Origin: Streptomyces griseiscabiei
GTDB lineage: Bacteria > Actinomycetota > Actinomycetes > Streptomycetales > Streptomycetaceae
DNA length: 64,000 bases
Assembly: GCF_020010925.1 (NCBI RefSeq)
Contig: NZ_JAGJBZ010000003.1
Coordinates: 1,054,001-1,118,000 of the forward strand
Reading direction: 5' to 3'
Shown: positions 15,894 to 24,484 of the stretch, piece by piece
How positions within the stretch are numbered: the stretch's first letter is position 1
How the letters are laid out: every line of letters starts with the position of its first letter
Program-made: the position numbers and the translations under genes
Notes under the pieces: model-generated
The model's input: only the letters and a program-made list of their open reading frames with translations
Databases searched by the model: none
What the model was told of the DNA's origin: nothing

Positions 15894-17531
15894 CTACGGC
15901 ACGCTCCCCGGTTCCAACTCGGCCCGTATCGTCGCCCGCAGCCGCAGCGTCGTCGCGAGCCGCTGGAACGCCTCGGCCCAGTAGCCGCCCGCCCCCGGTG
16001 CCGCATCCTCCGCGTCCTCGGGCGTGGCCGTCAGCGACTGGAGCCGCTCCGCCTCCGCGGGGTCCAGGCAGCGCTCCGCCAGGCCCATCACCCCGCTGAA
16101 GCTCCAGGGATAACTGCCGGCGTCCCGGGCGATGTTGAGCGCGTCCACCACGGCCCGCCCCAGCGGTGGAGCCCACGGCACCGCGCACACCCCGAGCAGC
16201 TGAAACGCCTCGGACAAGCCGTGGGTGGCGATGAACCCCGCCACCCACTCGGCCCGTTCGCCGCCGTCCAAGGTCGCCAGCAGCTTCGCCCGTTCGGCCA
16301 GGGACACCGCCCCCGGCCCGCCGGCCTCCGGAGTGGCGGGCGCCCCCAGCAGCGCCCGTGACCACCCGGGATCGCGCTGCCGCACCGCCGCCCGGCACCA
16401 CGCCCCGTGCAGCTCGCTCCGCCAGTCGTCCGCGACCGGCAGCGCCACGATCTCCTCCGGTGTACGCCCGCCGAACCGCCCCGGCCAGGTCCCGAGCGGT
16501 GCCGCCTCCAGCAACTGGCCCAGCCACCAGGAGCGTTCGCCCCGTCCGGCCGGGGCCTTGGGCAGCACGCCGTCGCGTTCCATGCCCGGGTCGCACTCGT
16601 GCGGGGCCTCGACGACGAGTGTGGGGGTCCCGGCGACCGACGGGGTGGCGCCCGCGTGATCGACGGCGACACACGCCGCCGCCCGCCGCGCCATCCGCCG
16701 CGCGAGCGCCGATTCGGGCAGCGCGGAGAGCAACTCCGCCGCCGTGGCCCGCACATTCCGGCTGCGGTCGCCCAACGCGGCCTCCAGGAAGGGTTCGTCC
16801 GCCGCCTCCAGTCCCGTACGCAGGGTGTCGAGGAACATCAGCCGGTCCTCGGCCCGCTCCGTCGGCCAGGTGGCCGACAGCACCTCACGTGCCGAGGCGG
16901 CGTCCCGGGCCCGTACCGCCGTGAGCAGGGCGACGCGCTCGGCGAACAGGCCCTCCTGCCACAGCCGCCGTACCCGCTCGGGTTCGTCCGGACCCGGCAG
17001 CGCCGCGCCCCCGCCGGGGGCGGCCCGCAGCGCGAAGCGCCAGTCCTGGTTCAGCCGGGCCAGCCACAGCGCCCGCGCGCCTGCGAAGGCCAGGACGGCG
17101 GGACGCAGATCCGTACGGCCGCGCGCCGCGTCCAGCAACGCGGGGAGAGCTTCCGGGGGCGCCGCGTAACCGTGTGCGTTGGCCAATGCCAGCCACTGGG
17201 GCAGGAGTTCCATCAGATCGGGCGCCGTGCCCCGCCGTCCGCCGCCCGTGCCGGGCCGGTCGGTGAGCAACGTCGTCAGCCGTCGTGCCGCGGCGGGCGG
17301 CAGCGGGGGACGGCGGTCCGGTGCCACCGGTTCCGGCCGTGCCGCCGCCCGCACCGGCCGTATCCCCGCCCGGCGCCGCACGGTCTCCACGGCCGCCGCG
17401 TCCAGCAAGGCCACGGGCGCCTCCCGGCCCGAACCGGCCCCCGGCGGCGTACGCCGGTCCGTCCCGAGCAGCGCGGTCGTGACCAGTTCCTCCCAGGAGA
17501 GCCCCGCCGAAGCTTCTGAGGTGCCGGTCAT
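15894..17531 (-). CDS. DUF5691 family protein (MoxR-VWA-SWIM cluster)
   Basis: A 545-residue, Ala/Leu/Arg-rich, probably all-helical protein resembling DUF5691, which occurs beside SWIM-domain, MoxR and VWA genes. No catalytic motif or membrane segment is visible. Regular amphipathic helices (for example RVRRLWQEGLFAERVALLTAV and the segment with RSRNVRATAAELLSALP) suggest a HEAT-like scaffold. The ATG at 17531 follows the SWIM gene on the same strand by about 115 bases, so both are probably one operon. Context suggests a structural or adaptor role in the AAA-VWA complex encoded divergently. Function unknown. Confidence 0.75.
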   Translation of the reverse strand: MTGTSEASAGLSWEELVTTALLGTDRRTPPGAGSGREAPVALLDAAAVETVRRRAGIRPVRAAARPEPVAPDRRPPLPPAAARRLTTLLTDRPGTGGGRRGTAPDLMELLPQWLALANAHGYAAPPEALPALLDAARGRTDLRPAVLAFAGARALWLARLNQDWRFALRAAPGGGAALPGPDEPERVRRLWQEGLFAERVALLTAVRARDAASAREVLSATWPTERAEDRLMFLDTLRTGLEAADEPFLEAALGDRSRNVRATAAELLSALPESALARRMARRAAACVAVDHAGATPSVAGTPTLVVEAPHECDPGMERDGVLPKAPAGRGERSWWLGQLLEAAPLGTWPGRFGGRTPEEIVALPVADDWRSELHGAWCRAAVRQRDPGWSRALLGAPATPEAGGPGAVSLAERAKLLATLDGGERAEWVAGFIATHGLSEAFQLLGVCAVPWAPPLGRAVVDALNIARDAGSYPWSFSGVMGLAERCLDPAEAERLQSLTATPEDAEDAAPGAGGYWAEAFQRLATTLRLRATIRAELEPGSVP

Positions 17532-17646
17532 GAGGTTCCCTCCGTATGCCGCGAACGATTGCTCTCGGCGCTGCCGCTGCCGCTGCCTTTGCCTCTGCCT
17601 CTGCTTTCGCGACCGTCGCCTCCGCTTCCGCCGCTCCGGCTCCCCC

Positions 17647-19014
17647 TCAGCACAGCGTCACCGCCTGTCCGCCGGCCCCCGCCGGCGCCTCCGCCCACGC
17701 CGTCAGCGGTGTGAAGCCGCGGTGGCCGCACTCGCCGAAGACCGTGACCGGTGTGCCGCCGGAGAGGGCCAGGAGGCGCCACAGGCCGGGGCGGGAGCGG
17801 GCGGAGGGGGTGAGGGGGAGGGCCAGGTCGCCGTCGGCGTCGGCCAGTTGCCAGGAGTCGCCGTCCGGGGTGGGGACGACGCGGGTGAGGGTGACCGGGA
17901 AGGAGTCCAGCCAGGGGTCGTCCCGCAGGGCCGTGCCGTAGCGGGCGGCGGCCTCGGCCGGAGTGATCCCCGGCGGTCTCGCGGCGGTGGGCTCGGGCGC
18001 GGTGAAGCGCTCGCCGAGGGCCGCGCGCGGCTGTCCCGCGCCCGGGTAGGCCGACACCTCGGCCTCGAACGCCAGCCCGACCGGCAGCGACAGCTCGGGG
18101 GCGCGGCCGGCGGCTCCATAGGAGAGGAGCAGCGCCGTACGGCCCGATCCGGTGCCGTACAGCCAGACGCGGCGGGTGGTGAGGTGGGAGTCGGACGTGT
18201 CGTACTGGGCCAGCGTGAGCCAGCGGTCGCGGACCGGCGGGCCGTCCGGGGAGCCGGACAGACCGATCCGGGAACGGACCGTGGCCGCGAGGCCGTCCGG
18301 GAGCAGATCGCGGCGCAGCCAGCCCTGGTCTAGGAGATGGAGCAGCGCGCACTCCTCCAGGAGACGGACCGGCCAGCCCGGGCCGGAGCCGGGTATCGCG
18401 CCCAACTCCCGCACCCGCGCCGCCAGTCCGGGGGCCTGGGCGTCGACCATCCGGGCCGCCGTCTCCTCCCACAGCCCGTACCCCGCCTGTTCCGCGGCGG
18501 CCAGGCCGCCGCGGAACAGGTCGGTCAGACGCTGTTCGAGCTCCGCCGCGCCCGCGGTGATCCGGTCGGCGCGCCGCTCCGCTCGCCGGCGCGCCGCCTC
18601 GGGATCAGCGGACGTGGCCCCAGATGCCGCGTCCGTCCTCGTCGTCCTCGCCGCTGCGCGCGTGCGGCGGCCTGACAGCCACTGCTCCGCCCAGTCCGGC
18701 ACCGGTCCTGAAGGCACCGCGGTGTCGTCGCCCGACCAGAGCAGGAGCAGCCCCAGCGCATGCTTGCACGGGAACTTCCTGCTCGGACAACTGCAGTTGT
18801 AGGCGGGCCTGGAGGAGTCCGCCACGTCGATGATCGTCTGATACGGCTTGCTGCCACTTCCTTTGCACAGTCCCCACACCGTCCCCTCGTCCGAACTGCC
18901 AGCACTCGACCACGGCCTTGCCACGGCGAGTTTGCTTCCGGCTTTGCGCGACGCTGCGTCAGGTGCCAATGCCAGCACCTGCTCAGCCGTCCAGCGCACC
19001 CCCTGCTGAGTCAT
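17647..19014 (-). CDS. SWIM zinc-finger protein (YehQ-like)
   Basis: A 455-residue protein with a SWIM zinc finger near the N-terminus: Cys74-x-Cys76-x6-Cys83-x-His85 (CSCPSRKFPCKHALG). The rest is helical and Arg/Ala-rich with no further recognised catalytic motif. SWIM domains bind DNA or protein; in E. coli a SWIM protein (YehQ) is encoded with the MoxR ATPase YehL, YehM and VWA protein YehP. The ATG at 19014 lies six bases from the -10 (TACCTT) of a PafBC-type damage promoter with no ribosome site between, so the mRNA is probably leaderless. It is followed by the DUF5691 gene. Confidence 0.85.
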   Translation of the reverse strand: MTQQGVRWTAEQVLALAPDAASRKAGSKLAVARPWSSAGSSDEGTVWGLCKGSGSKPYQTIIDVADSSRPAYNCSCPSRKFPCKHALGLLLLWSGDDTAVPSGPVPDWAEQWLSGRRTRAAARTTRTDAASGATSADPEAARRRAERRADRITAGAAELEQRLTDLFRGGLAAAEQAGYGLWEETAARMVDAQAPGLAARVRELGAIPGSGPGWPVRLLEECALLHLLDQGWLRRDLLPDGLAATVRSRIGLSGSPDGPPVRDRWLTLAQYDTSDSHLTTRRVWLYGTGSGRTALLLSYGAAGRAPELSLPVGLAFEAEVSAYPGAGQPRAALGERFTAPEPTAARPPGITPAEAAARYGTALRDDPWLDSFPVTLTRVVPTPDGDSWQLADADGDLALPLTPSARSRPGLWRLLALSGGTPVTVFGECGHRGFTPLTAWAEAPAGAGGQAVTLC

Positions 19015-19020
19015 GTTCTG

Positions 19021-19043
19021 AAGGTAGATCCCACCACTGACAA
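19021..19043 (-). promoter_or_regulatory. RecA-NDp/PafBC-type promoter of the SWIM gene
   Basis: On the minus strand TTGTCAGTG (19043-19035), eight bases, then TACCTT (19026-19021) fits tTGTCRgtg-N8-TAnnnT without mismatch. The ATG begins seven bases further, implying a leaderless message. Confidence 0.75.
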
Positions 19044-19081
19044 TTGGCTTGCGCGATCCAATTTCCCCAGGTCAGACTGGA

Positions 19082-19104
19082 TTGTCAGTGGCGTGGTGCA
19101 GGGT
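19082..19104 (+). promoter_or_regulatory. RecA-NDp/PafBC-type promoter of the MoxR operon
   Basis: TTGTCAGTG (19082-19090), eight bases, then CAGGGT (19099-19104) fits the damage-promoter consensus with one mismatch in the -10. With its minus-strand partner it forms a perfect 11-bp inverted repeat (19034-19044 and 19081-19091), so both divergent operons should be co-induced. Confidence 0.7.
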
Positions 19105-19147
19105 GGTCACCAGATCCGAACCGGCCGAGCTGGAGGGGGACTCAGCC

Positions 19148-20323
19148 ATGCCTGCGTCTGCTGGAACGACCACTGTCGACCCGAGCCACAACCAGTCCGC
19201 GCCCGCGAACGGGTATGCGGGCAGTGAGAGCGCGCGCACGGGCGGTGAAGTGCTGCGGGCGCACGCCGAGCACGCCTTCGCCGAGGAACTGTCCGCGCTC
19301 GCCGCCCAGGACGACCGGCCCCGGCCGGCCCGCTGGAAGCTCTCGCCGTGGGCCGTCGCCACCTATCTGCTCGGCGGGACGCTCCCCGACGGCACGGTGA
19401 TCACCCCGAAGTACGTCGGGCCGCGCCGCATCGTCGAGGTCGCCGTCACCACCCTCGCCACCGACCGTGCCCTGCTGCTGCTCGGTGTGCCGGGCACCGC
19501 CAAGACCTGGGTGTCCGAGCACCTCGCGGCGGCCGTCAGCGGCGACTCCACGCTGCTCGTGCAGGGCACGGCGGGCACCCCGGAGGAGGCGATCCGCTAC
19601 GGGTGGAACTACGCGCGGCTGCTCGCCCACGGTCCCAGCCGTGACGCGCTCGTGCCCAGCCCCGTCATGCGGGCCATGGCGGAGGGCATGACGGCCCGCG
19701 TCGAGGAGCTGACCCGCATCCCGGCCGACGTCCAGGACACACTGATCACGATCCTGTCCGAGAAGACGCTGCCGATACCGGAGTTGGGGCAGGAGACCCA
19801 GGCGGTCCGCGGCTTCAACCTCATCGCCACGGCCAACGACCGCGACCGCGGGGTGAACGACCTGTCGAGCGCGCTGCGCCGCCGCTTCAACACGGTGGTG
19901 CTGCCGCTGCCGGAGAGCGCCGACGCCGAGGTCGACATCGTCTCGCGCCGCGTCGACCAGATCGGCCGCTCCCTCGACCTGCCGGCCGTACCCGACGGCG
20001 TCGACGAGATCCGCCGCGTCGTCACGGTCTTCCGCGAACTGCGCGACGGCGTCACGACGGACGGCCGTACGAAGCTGAAGTCCCCCAGCGGCACGCTGTC
20101 CACCGCCGAGGCGATCTCCGTCGTCACGGGCGGACTCGCCCTCGCCGCCCACTTCGGCGACGGCGTCCTGCGCGCCTCCGACGTCGCCGCCGGCATCCTC
20201 GGCGCCGTCGTCCGCGACCCGGCCGCCGACCGTGTCGTCTGGCAGGAGTACCTGGAAGCGGTGGTGCGCGAGCGCGACGGCTGGACCGACTTCTACCGCG
20301 CCTGCCGAGAGGCGAGCGCGTGA
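19148..20323 (+). CDS. MoxR-type AAA ATPase (YehL-like)
   Basis: A 391-residue MoxR-subfamily AAA+ ATPase. Walker A GVPGTAKT is at residues 113-120, the Walker B/arginine-rich segment RVEELTRIPADVQDTLIT, sensor 1 FNLIATAND and the second-region-of-homology Arg in SSALRRRFN follow. Such ATPases act as chaperones that remodel or insert cofactors into partners presented by VWA proteins. ATG 19148 has GGAGGGGG nine bases upstream. It is the first gene of a tightly coupled operon: GTGA overlap to the DUF5682 gene, then a 54-codon frame, then VWA. The gene set corresponds to E. coli yehL-yehM-yehP with yehQ. Confidence 0.9.
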   Translation: MPASAGTTTVDPSHNQSAPANGYAGSESARTGGEVLRAHAEHAFAEELSALAAQDDRPRPARWKLSPWAVATYLLGGTLPDGTVITPKYVGPRRIVEVAVTTLATDRALLLLGVPGTAKTWVSEHLAAAVSGDSTLLVQGTAGTPEEAIRYGWNYARLLAHGPSRDALVPSPVMRAMAEGMTARVEELTRIPADVQDTLITILSEKTLPIPELGQETQAVRGFNLIATANDRDRGVNDLSSALRRRFNTVVLPLPESADAEVDIVSRRVDQIGRSLDLPAVPDGVDEIRRVVTVFRELRDGVTTDGRTKLKSPSGTLSTAEAISVVTGGLALAAHFGDGVLRASDVAAGILGAVVRDPAADRVVWQEYLEAVVRERDGWTDFYRACREASA

Positions 20324-22923
20324 CGGGGCGGCGGGAGGGCGCCCCGGCCGACGGACCGGGGCAGGCGGCAGGGCCGGGCGGAGGGAACGGGGTGGACGCG
20401 CGCGCCGAGGGGATGGCGGAGTCCGGGGTGACGACGCGCGCCGGGGCAGAGAGCCCCGAAGGCGCGGGGGCGCTCGGCGGGACAGGGGCTCGCGCCGCCG
20501 GCGGGCCGTTGCTGCTGGGTGTGCGGCATCACGGGCCCGGGTCCGCGCGGGCCGTGCGGGCCGCGCTGGAGGCGGCCCGGCCCCGGGTCGTGCTCATCGA
20601 GGGGCCGCCGGAGGCGGACGGGCTGATCGCGCTGGCCGCCGACGAGGAGATGCGGCCGCCGGTCGCGCTGCTCGCCCACGCGGTCGACGAACCGGGCCGG
20701 TGCTCCTTCTGGCCGTTCGCGGAGTTCTCCCCGGAGTGGGTGGCGCTCAAGTGGGCCCTCGCCCAGGGCGTTCCGGCCCGCTTCATCGACCTTCCGGCGA
20801 CCCACACACTGGCCCGGGCGGAGACCGAGGAGCCGGAGACCGAGGAGCCGGAGAGCGGGGAGCCGGAGAGCGGGGAAGCGGAGAGCGAGGTGGTCCGGGG
20901 TGATCCGCTCGGCGCGCTCGCCGAGGCCGCCGGATATGACGATGCCGAGCGGTGGTGGGAGGACGTGGTCGAGCACCGGGGGACGGGCGGGGACGCCTTC
21001 GCGCCGTTCACCGTGCTGGAGGAGGCCATGGGCGCGCTCCGTGAGGTGTACGGGACCGGGGGCCGCGACCGGGATCCGGCGCGCGAGGCGTACATGCGGT
21101 TGCAACTGCGCGCCGCGCAGAAGGAGTTCGGGGACGACGGCGTGGCCGTGGTGTGCGGGGCCTGGCATGTGCCCGCCCTGCGCGAGAAGCGGACCGTGGC
21201 CGCCGACCGGGCGCTGCTGAAGGGGCTGCCCAAGGTCAGGACCGACATGACCTGGGTGCCCTGGACCAACCGGAGGCTCGCCCGGGCCGGTGGCTACGGC
21301 GCGGGCATCGACTCACCCGGCTGGTACGGACACCTGTTCGGCGCGCCCGACCGTCCCGTGGAGCGCTGGCTGACCAAGGTCGCGGGGCTGCTGCGCGAGG
21401 AGGACCGGATCGTCTCCTCCGCCCATGTCATCGAGGCGGTGCGGCTGGCCGGGACACTCGCCGCGATGCGCGGGCGCCCGCTGCCGGGCCTGACCGAGAC
21501 CACCGACGCCGTACGGGCGGTGATGTGCGACGGCTCGGACGTACCGCTGTCGCTGGTGCGGGACCGGCTGATCGTCGGCGACGTTCTGGGGGAGGTGCCC
21601 GAGTCGGCGCCGGCGGTGCCGCTGCAGCGGGACCTCACCCGGCTCCAGCGGCGGCTGCGGCTCAAGCCGGAGGCGCTGGAGCGGGAGGTGGAGCTGGACC
21701 TGCGGAAGGAGAACGACGCGGAGCGCAGCCGGCTGCTGCACCGGCTCCGGCTGCTCGGCGTCGGCTGGGGCGAGCCGACGGCCTCGCGCGGCAGCACGGG
21801 CACGTTCCGGGAGACCTGGCGGCTGCGCTGGGAGCCGGAGCTGTCGGTGCGGATCGCCGAGGCCGGGATCTGGGGGACCACGGTGCTCTCCGCGACGACC
21901 GCCAAGGCCGAGGCGGACGCCGTCACGGCCCGGTCGCTCGCCGACATCACCGGCCTCGCCGAACACTGCCTCCTGGCCGGACTCCCCAACGCCCTGCCCG
22001 TGGTGATGCGCGTGCTCGCCGACCGCGCCGCCCTCGACGCCGACGTGGGCCACCTCGCCCAGGCGCTCCCGGCCCTGGTCCGCTCCCTCCGCTACGGCGA
22101 CGTCCGCGCCACCGACACCCGGGCGCTCGCCGAGGTCGCCGCCGGGCTCGCCGAGCGTGTCTTCGTCGGCCTGCCGCCCGCGTGCGCCGCGCTCGACACC
22201 GAGGCGGCCCAGGAGATGCGCCGCCATGTGGACGCCGTGCACGGGGCGGTGGGCCTGCTCGGCGAGACCGCCCCGGAGGCCCCCACGGCACCGTCCGGCG
22301 GAAGCGGGGCCGGCGCGGCGGCAGGGACGGGCGCCAGGAGCGGGACACGGGGCCGCTGGCACTCGGTGCTCCACATCCTCTCCGGGCGGGACACGGTGCC
22401 CGGGGTGATCCGGGGCCGGGCCGTACGACTCCTGCTGGACGACGGGGAGTTGGCGCAGGACGAGGCGGCGCGGCTCATGGGGCTCGTGCTGTCGCCGGGC
22501 ACGGCACCGGCGGACGCGGCGGCGTGGATCGAGGGGTTCGTCGGCGGCGGCTCCGGCGGCGGCATGCTGCTCGTGCACGACGAGCGCCTCCTCGGCCTGG
22601 TGGACGCCTGGCTGACCGGGGTGCCCGGGGACGCGTTCACGGACGTACTGCCGTTGCTGCGGCGGACGTTCGCGGCGTACGAGCCGGGGGTGCGGCGGAC
22701 GCTCGGCGAGCTGGTGCGGCGCGGGCCGGCGCGGCGGAGCGGGGCGGCGGCCACCGGATCCGGCGGCATACCGGGCTACGCCGACGACCTCGACGGCGAC
22801 CGCGCGGACGCGGTGCTGCCGGTGGTGCGGCTGCTGCTGGGCCTGGACGACGAGGGGCGGGCGACCGCCGACGCGAGCGGCCTCGTGGCCGACGACAACG
22901 ACCTTGTGGGGGTGGCGGGATGA
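20320..22923 (+). CDS. DUF5682 family protein (YehM-like)
   Basis: An 867-residue protein. After about 65 low-complexity residues a TraB/ChaN-like start is visible (LLLGVRHHGPGSARAV, then VVLIEGPPEADGL), characteristic of DUF5682 proteins found with MoxR and VWA partners. An acidic tandem repeat (ETEEPETEEPESGEPESGE, encoded at 20821-20889) splits the N-terminal domain. The remaining 550 residues are mostly helical with no further motif I recognise. The GTG start at 20320 overlaps the ATPase stop (GTGA), and its own stop overlaps the next start (ATGA), so the products are made in fixed ratio. The TraB-like motif might indicate hydrolase-like chemistry, but no activity is known to me. Confidence 0.82.
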   Translation: MTGRREGAPADGPGQAAGPGGGNGVDARAEGMAESGVTTRAGAESPEGAGALGGTGARAAGGPLLLGVRHHGPGSARAVRAALEAARPRVVLIEGPPEADGLIALAADEEMRPPVALLAHAVDEPGRCSFWPFAEFSPEWVALKWALAQGVPARFIDLPATHTLARAETEEPETEEPESGEPESGEAESEVVRGDPLGALAEAAGYDDAERWWEDVVEHRGTGGDAFAPFTVLEEAMGALREVYGTGGRDRDPAREAYMRLQLRAAQKEFGDDGVAVVCGAWHVPALREKRTVAADRALLKGLPKVRTDMTWVPWTNRRLARAGGYGAGIDSPGWYGHLFGAPDRPVERWLTKVAGLLREEDRIVSSAHVIEAVRLAGTLAAMRGRPLPGLTETTDAVRAVMCDGSDVPLSLVRDRLIVGDVLGEVPESAPAVPLQRDLTRLQRRLRLKPEALEREVELDLRKENDAERSRLLHRLRLLGVGWGEPTASRGSTGTFRETWRLRWEPELSVRIAEAGIWGTTVLSATTAKAEADAVTARSLADITGLAEHCLLAGLPNALPVVMRVLADRAALDADVGHLAQALPALVRSLRYGDVRATDTRALAEVAAGLAERVFVGLPPACAALDTEAAQEMRRHVDAVHGAVGLLGETAPEAPTAPSGGSGAGAAAGTGARSGTRGRWHSVLHILSGRDTVPGVIRGRAVRLLLDDGELAQDEAARLMGLVLSPGTAPADAAAWIEGFVGGGSGGGMLLVHDERLLGLVDAWLTGVPGDAFTDVLPLLRRTFAAYEPGVRRTLGELVRRGPARRSGAAATGSGGIPGYADDLDGDRADAVLPVVRLLLGLDDEGRATADASGLVADDNDLVGVAG
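20821..20889 (+). repeat. 15-base tandem repeat coding an acidic loop
   Basis: Four units of GAGACCGAGGAGCCG or GAGAGCGGGGAGCCG and a partial fifth, all in frame in the DUF5682 gene, encoding ETEEP/ESGEP units. Likely length-variable between strains. Confidence 0.85.
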
Positions 22924-23084
22924 CGACCGACGGACTGCGCGCGCGTGAGCCGAGGCGGACCACCGAGACGATCGACACCGGGGACGGGCCGGTGCGTGGC
23001 CGCGTGGCGCGGCCGGGCGACCGCCCCACGACCGTGACGGTGATGCCCCTCTGGGCCCGGCCTCGCGCGGGGGTGCGCGGATGA
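22920..23084 (+). CDS. 54-residue small protein, coupled on both sides
   Basis: An ATG at 22920 overlaps the DUF5682 stop (ATGA) and the frame ends in a TGA at 23082-23084 that overlaps the ATG of the VWA gene (ATGA). The product is basic and short (begins MTTDGLRAREPRRTTET, ends WARPRAGVRG) with no membrane segment or recognised motif. Double overlap strongly suggests translational continuity through this interval. The alternative is that it merely carries ribosomes to the VWA start. No ribosome site other than the upstream gene's 3' end (GTGGGGGTGGCGGG) is visible. Confidence 0.5.
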   Translation: MTTDGLRAREPRRTTETIDTGDGPVRGRVARPGDRPTTVTVMPLWARPRAGVRG

Positions 23085-24283
23085 CGACGGGAGCGGACGC
23101 GGACGCGGACGCGGGCGCGGGCAAGGACGCGGCCGACGAGCGGTTGCGGCGCTGGCGGCTCGTGCTGGGCGGGGACGCGGCCGACGGCACGGGGTGCGCG
23201 CTGGGCGGGCGGGACGCGGCGATGGACCAGGCGCTGGGCGCGCTGTACGGGGACGGCAAGGGGAAGGGGGACAAGCCGCGGGCGGGGCAGGGCCGTTCGG
23301 CGGGGCTGGGGGCGTCGGCACCGTCGGTGGCCCGGTGGCTGGGTGACATCCGGACGTACTTCCCGTCCTCCGTCGTCCAGGTCATGCAGCGGGACGCCAT
23401 CGACCGGCTGGGACTGTCCGCGCTGCTCCTCGAACCGGAGATGCTGGAGGCGGTGGAGGCCGACGTCCATCTCGTCGGCACGCTCCTCTCCCTCAACAAG
23501 GCCATGCCGGAGACGACGAAGGAGACCGCGCGGGCCGTCGTGCGCAAGGTCGTCGAGGATCTGGAGAAGCGGCTCGCGACCCGTACCCGGGCCACCCTCA
23601 CCGGCGCCCTCGACCGCAGCGCCCGCGTCAGCAGGCCGCGCCACCACGACATCGACTGGAACCGCACGATCGCGGCCAACCTCAAGAACTATCTGCCGGA
23701 GTACCGGACGGTCGTACCCGAGCGGCTCATCGGATACGGGCGGGCCTCGCAGTCGGTGAAGAAGGAGGTCGTCCTCTGTGTCGACCAGTCGGGGTCGATG
23801 GCGGCGTCCGTCGTCTACGCGTCCGTGTTCGGGGCGGTGCTGGCGTCCATGCGGTCCATCAGCACCCGGCTCGTCGTCTTCGACACGGCCGTCGTCGACC
23901 TCACCGATCAGCTCGACGACCCGGTCGACGTCCTCTTCGGCACCCAGCTCGGCGGCGGCACCGACATCAACCGGGCGCTCGCGTACTGCCAGTCGCGCAT
24001 CACCCGGCCCGCGGACACGGTGGTCGTGCTGATCAGCGACCTCTACGAGGGCGGGATACGGGACGAGATGCTGAAGCGGGTGGCGGCGATGAAGGCCTCG
24101 GGGACGCAGTTCGTGACCCTGCTGGCGCTCTCCGACGAAGGGGCGCCGGCGTACGACCGCGAGCACGCGGCGGCCCTCGCGGCGCTCGGCGCACCGGCGT
24201 TCGCCTGCACGCCCGACCTGTTCCCGGAGGTGATGGCCGCGGCGATCGAGAAGCGGCCGTTGCCGATACCCGACCGGGTGTGA
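23081..24283 (+). CDS. VWA domain protein (YehP-like)
   Basis: A 400-residue protein with a C-terminal von Willebrand A domain. The metal-ion-dependent adhesion site is complete: DQSGS at 235-239, the Thr in GGGTDINRAL and the Asp in LISDLYEGG. The N-terminal half is charged and helical, with an Asp/Ala-rich start. In MoxR systems the VWA protein presents substrate to the ATPase ring. The start ATG overlaps the stop of the small upstream frame. It closes the operon. No membrane helix or signal is present, so the complex should be cytoplasmic. Confidence 0.88.
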   Translation: MTTGADADADAGAGKDAADERLRRWRLVLGGDAADGTGCALGGRDAAMDQALGALYGDGKGKGDKPRAGQGRSAGLGASAPSVARWLGDIRTYFPSSVVQVMQRDAIDRLGLSALLLEPEMLEAVEADVHLVGTLLSLNKAMPETTKETARAVVRKVVEDLEKRLATRTRATLTGALDRSARVSRPRHHDIDWNRTIAANLKNYLPEYRTVVPERLIGYGRASQSVKKEVVLCVDQSGSMAASVVYASVFGAVLASMRSISTRLVVFDTAVVDLTDQLDDPVDVLFGTQLGGGTDINRALAYCQSRITRPADTVVVLISDLYEGGIRDEMLKRVAAMKASGTQFVTLLALSDEGAPAYDREHAAALAALGAPAFACTPDLFPEVMAAAIEKRPLPIPDRV

Positions 24284-24484
24284 CGGCAGTCGGTTACCGG
24301 ACAGGGGAGGTTGAAAAGAGGACATGACAGCGCGGCGGTGACCACGGGCTTGCGCGAGAGCGGGAGTCCCGTGCGAGGATCGGCAACGCCTCACACCCTT
24401 CACACGGGTGTTCGTATCTCGCGCATCTTCCGCATTCTCGCCCCGTATTTCGCCGTTCCGCCGCACGGGAGGGTCCTCCCCGTC

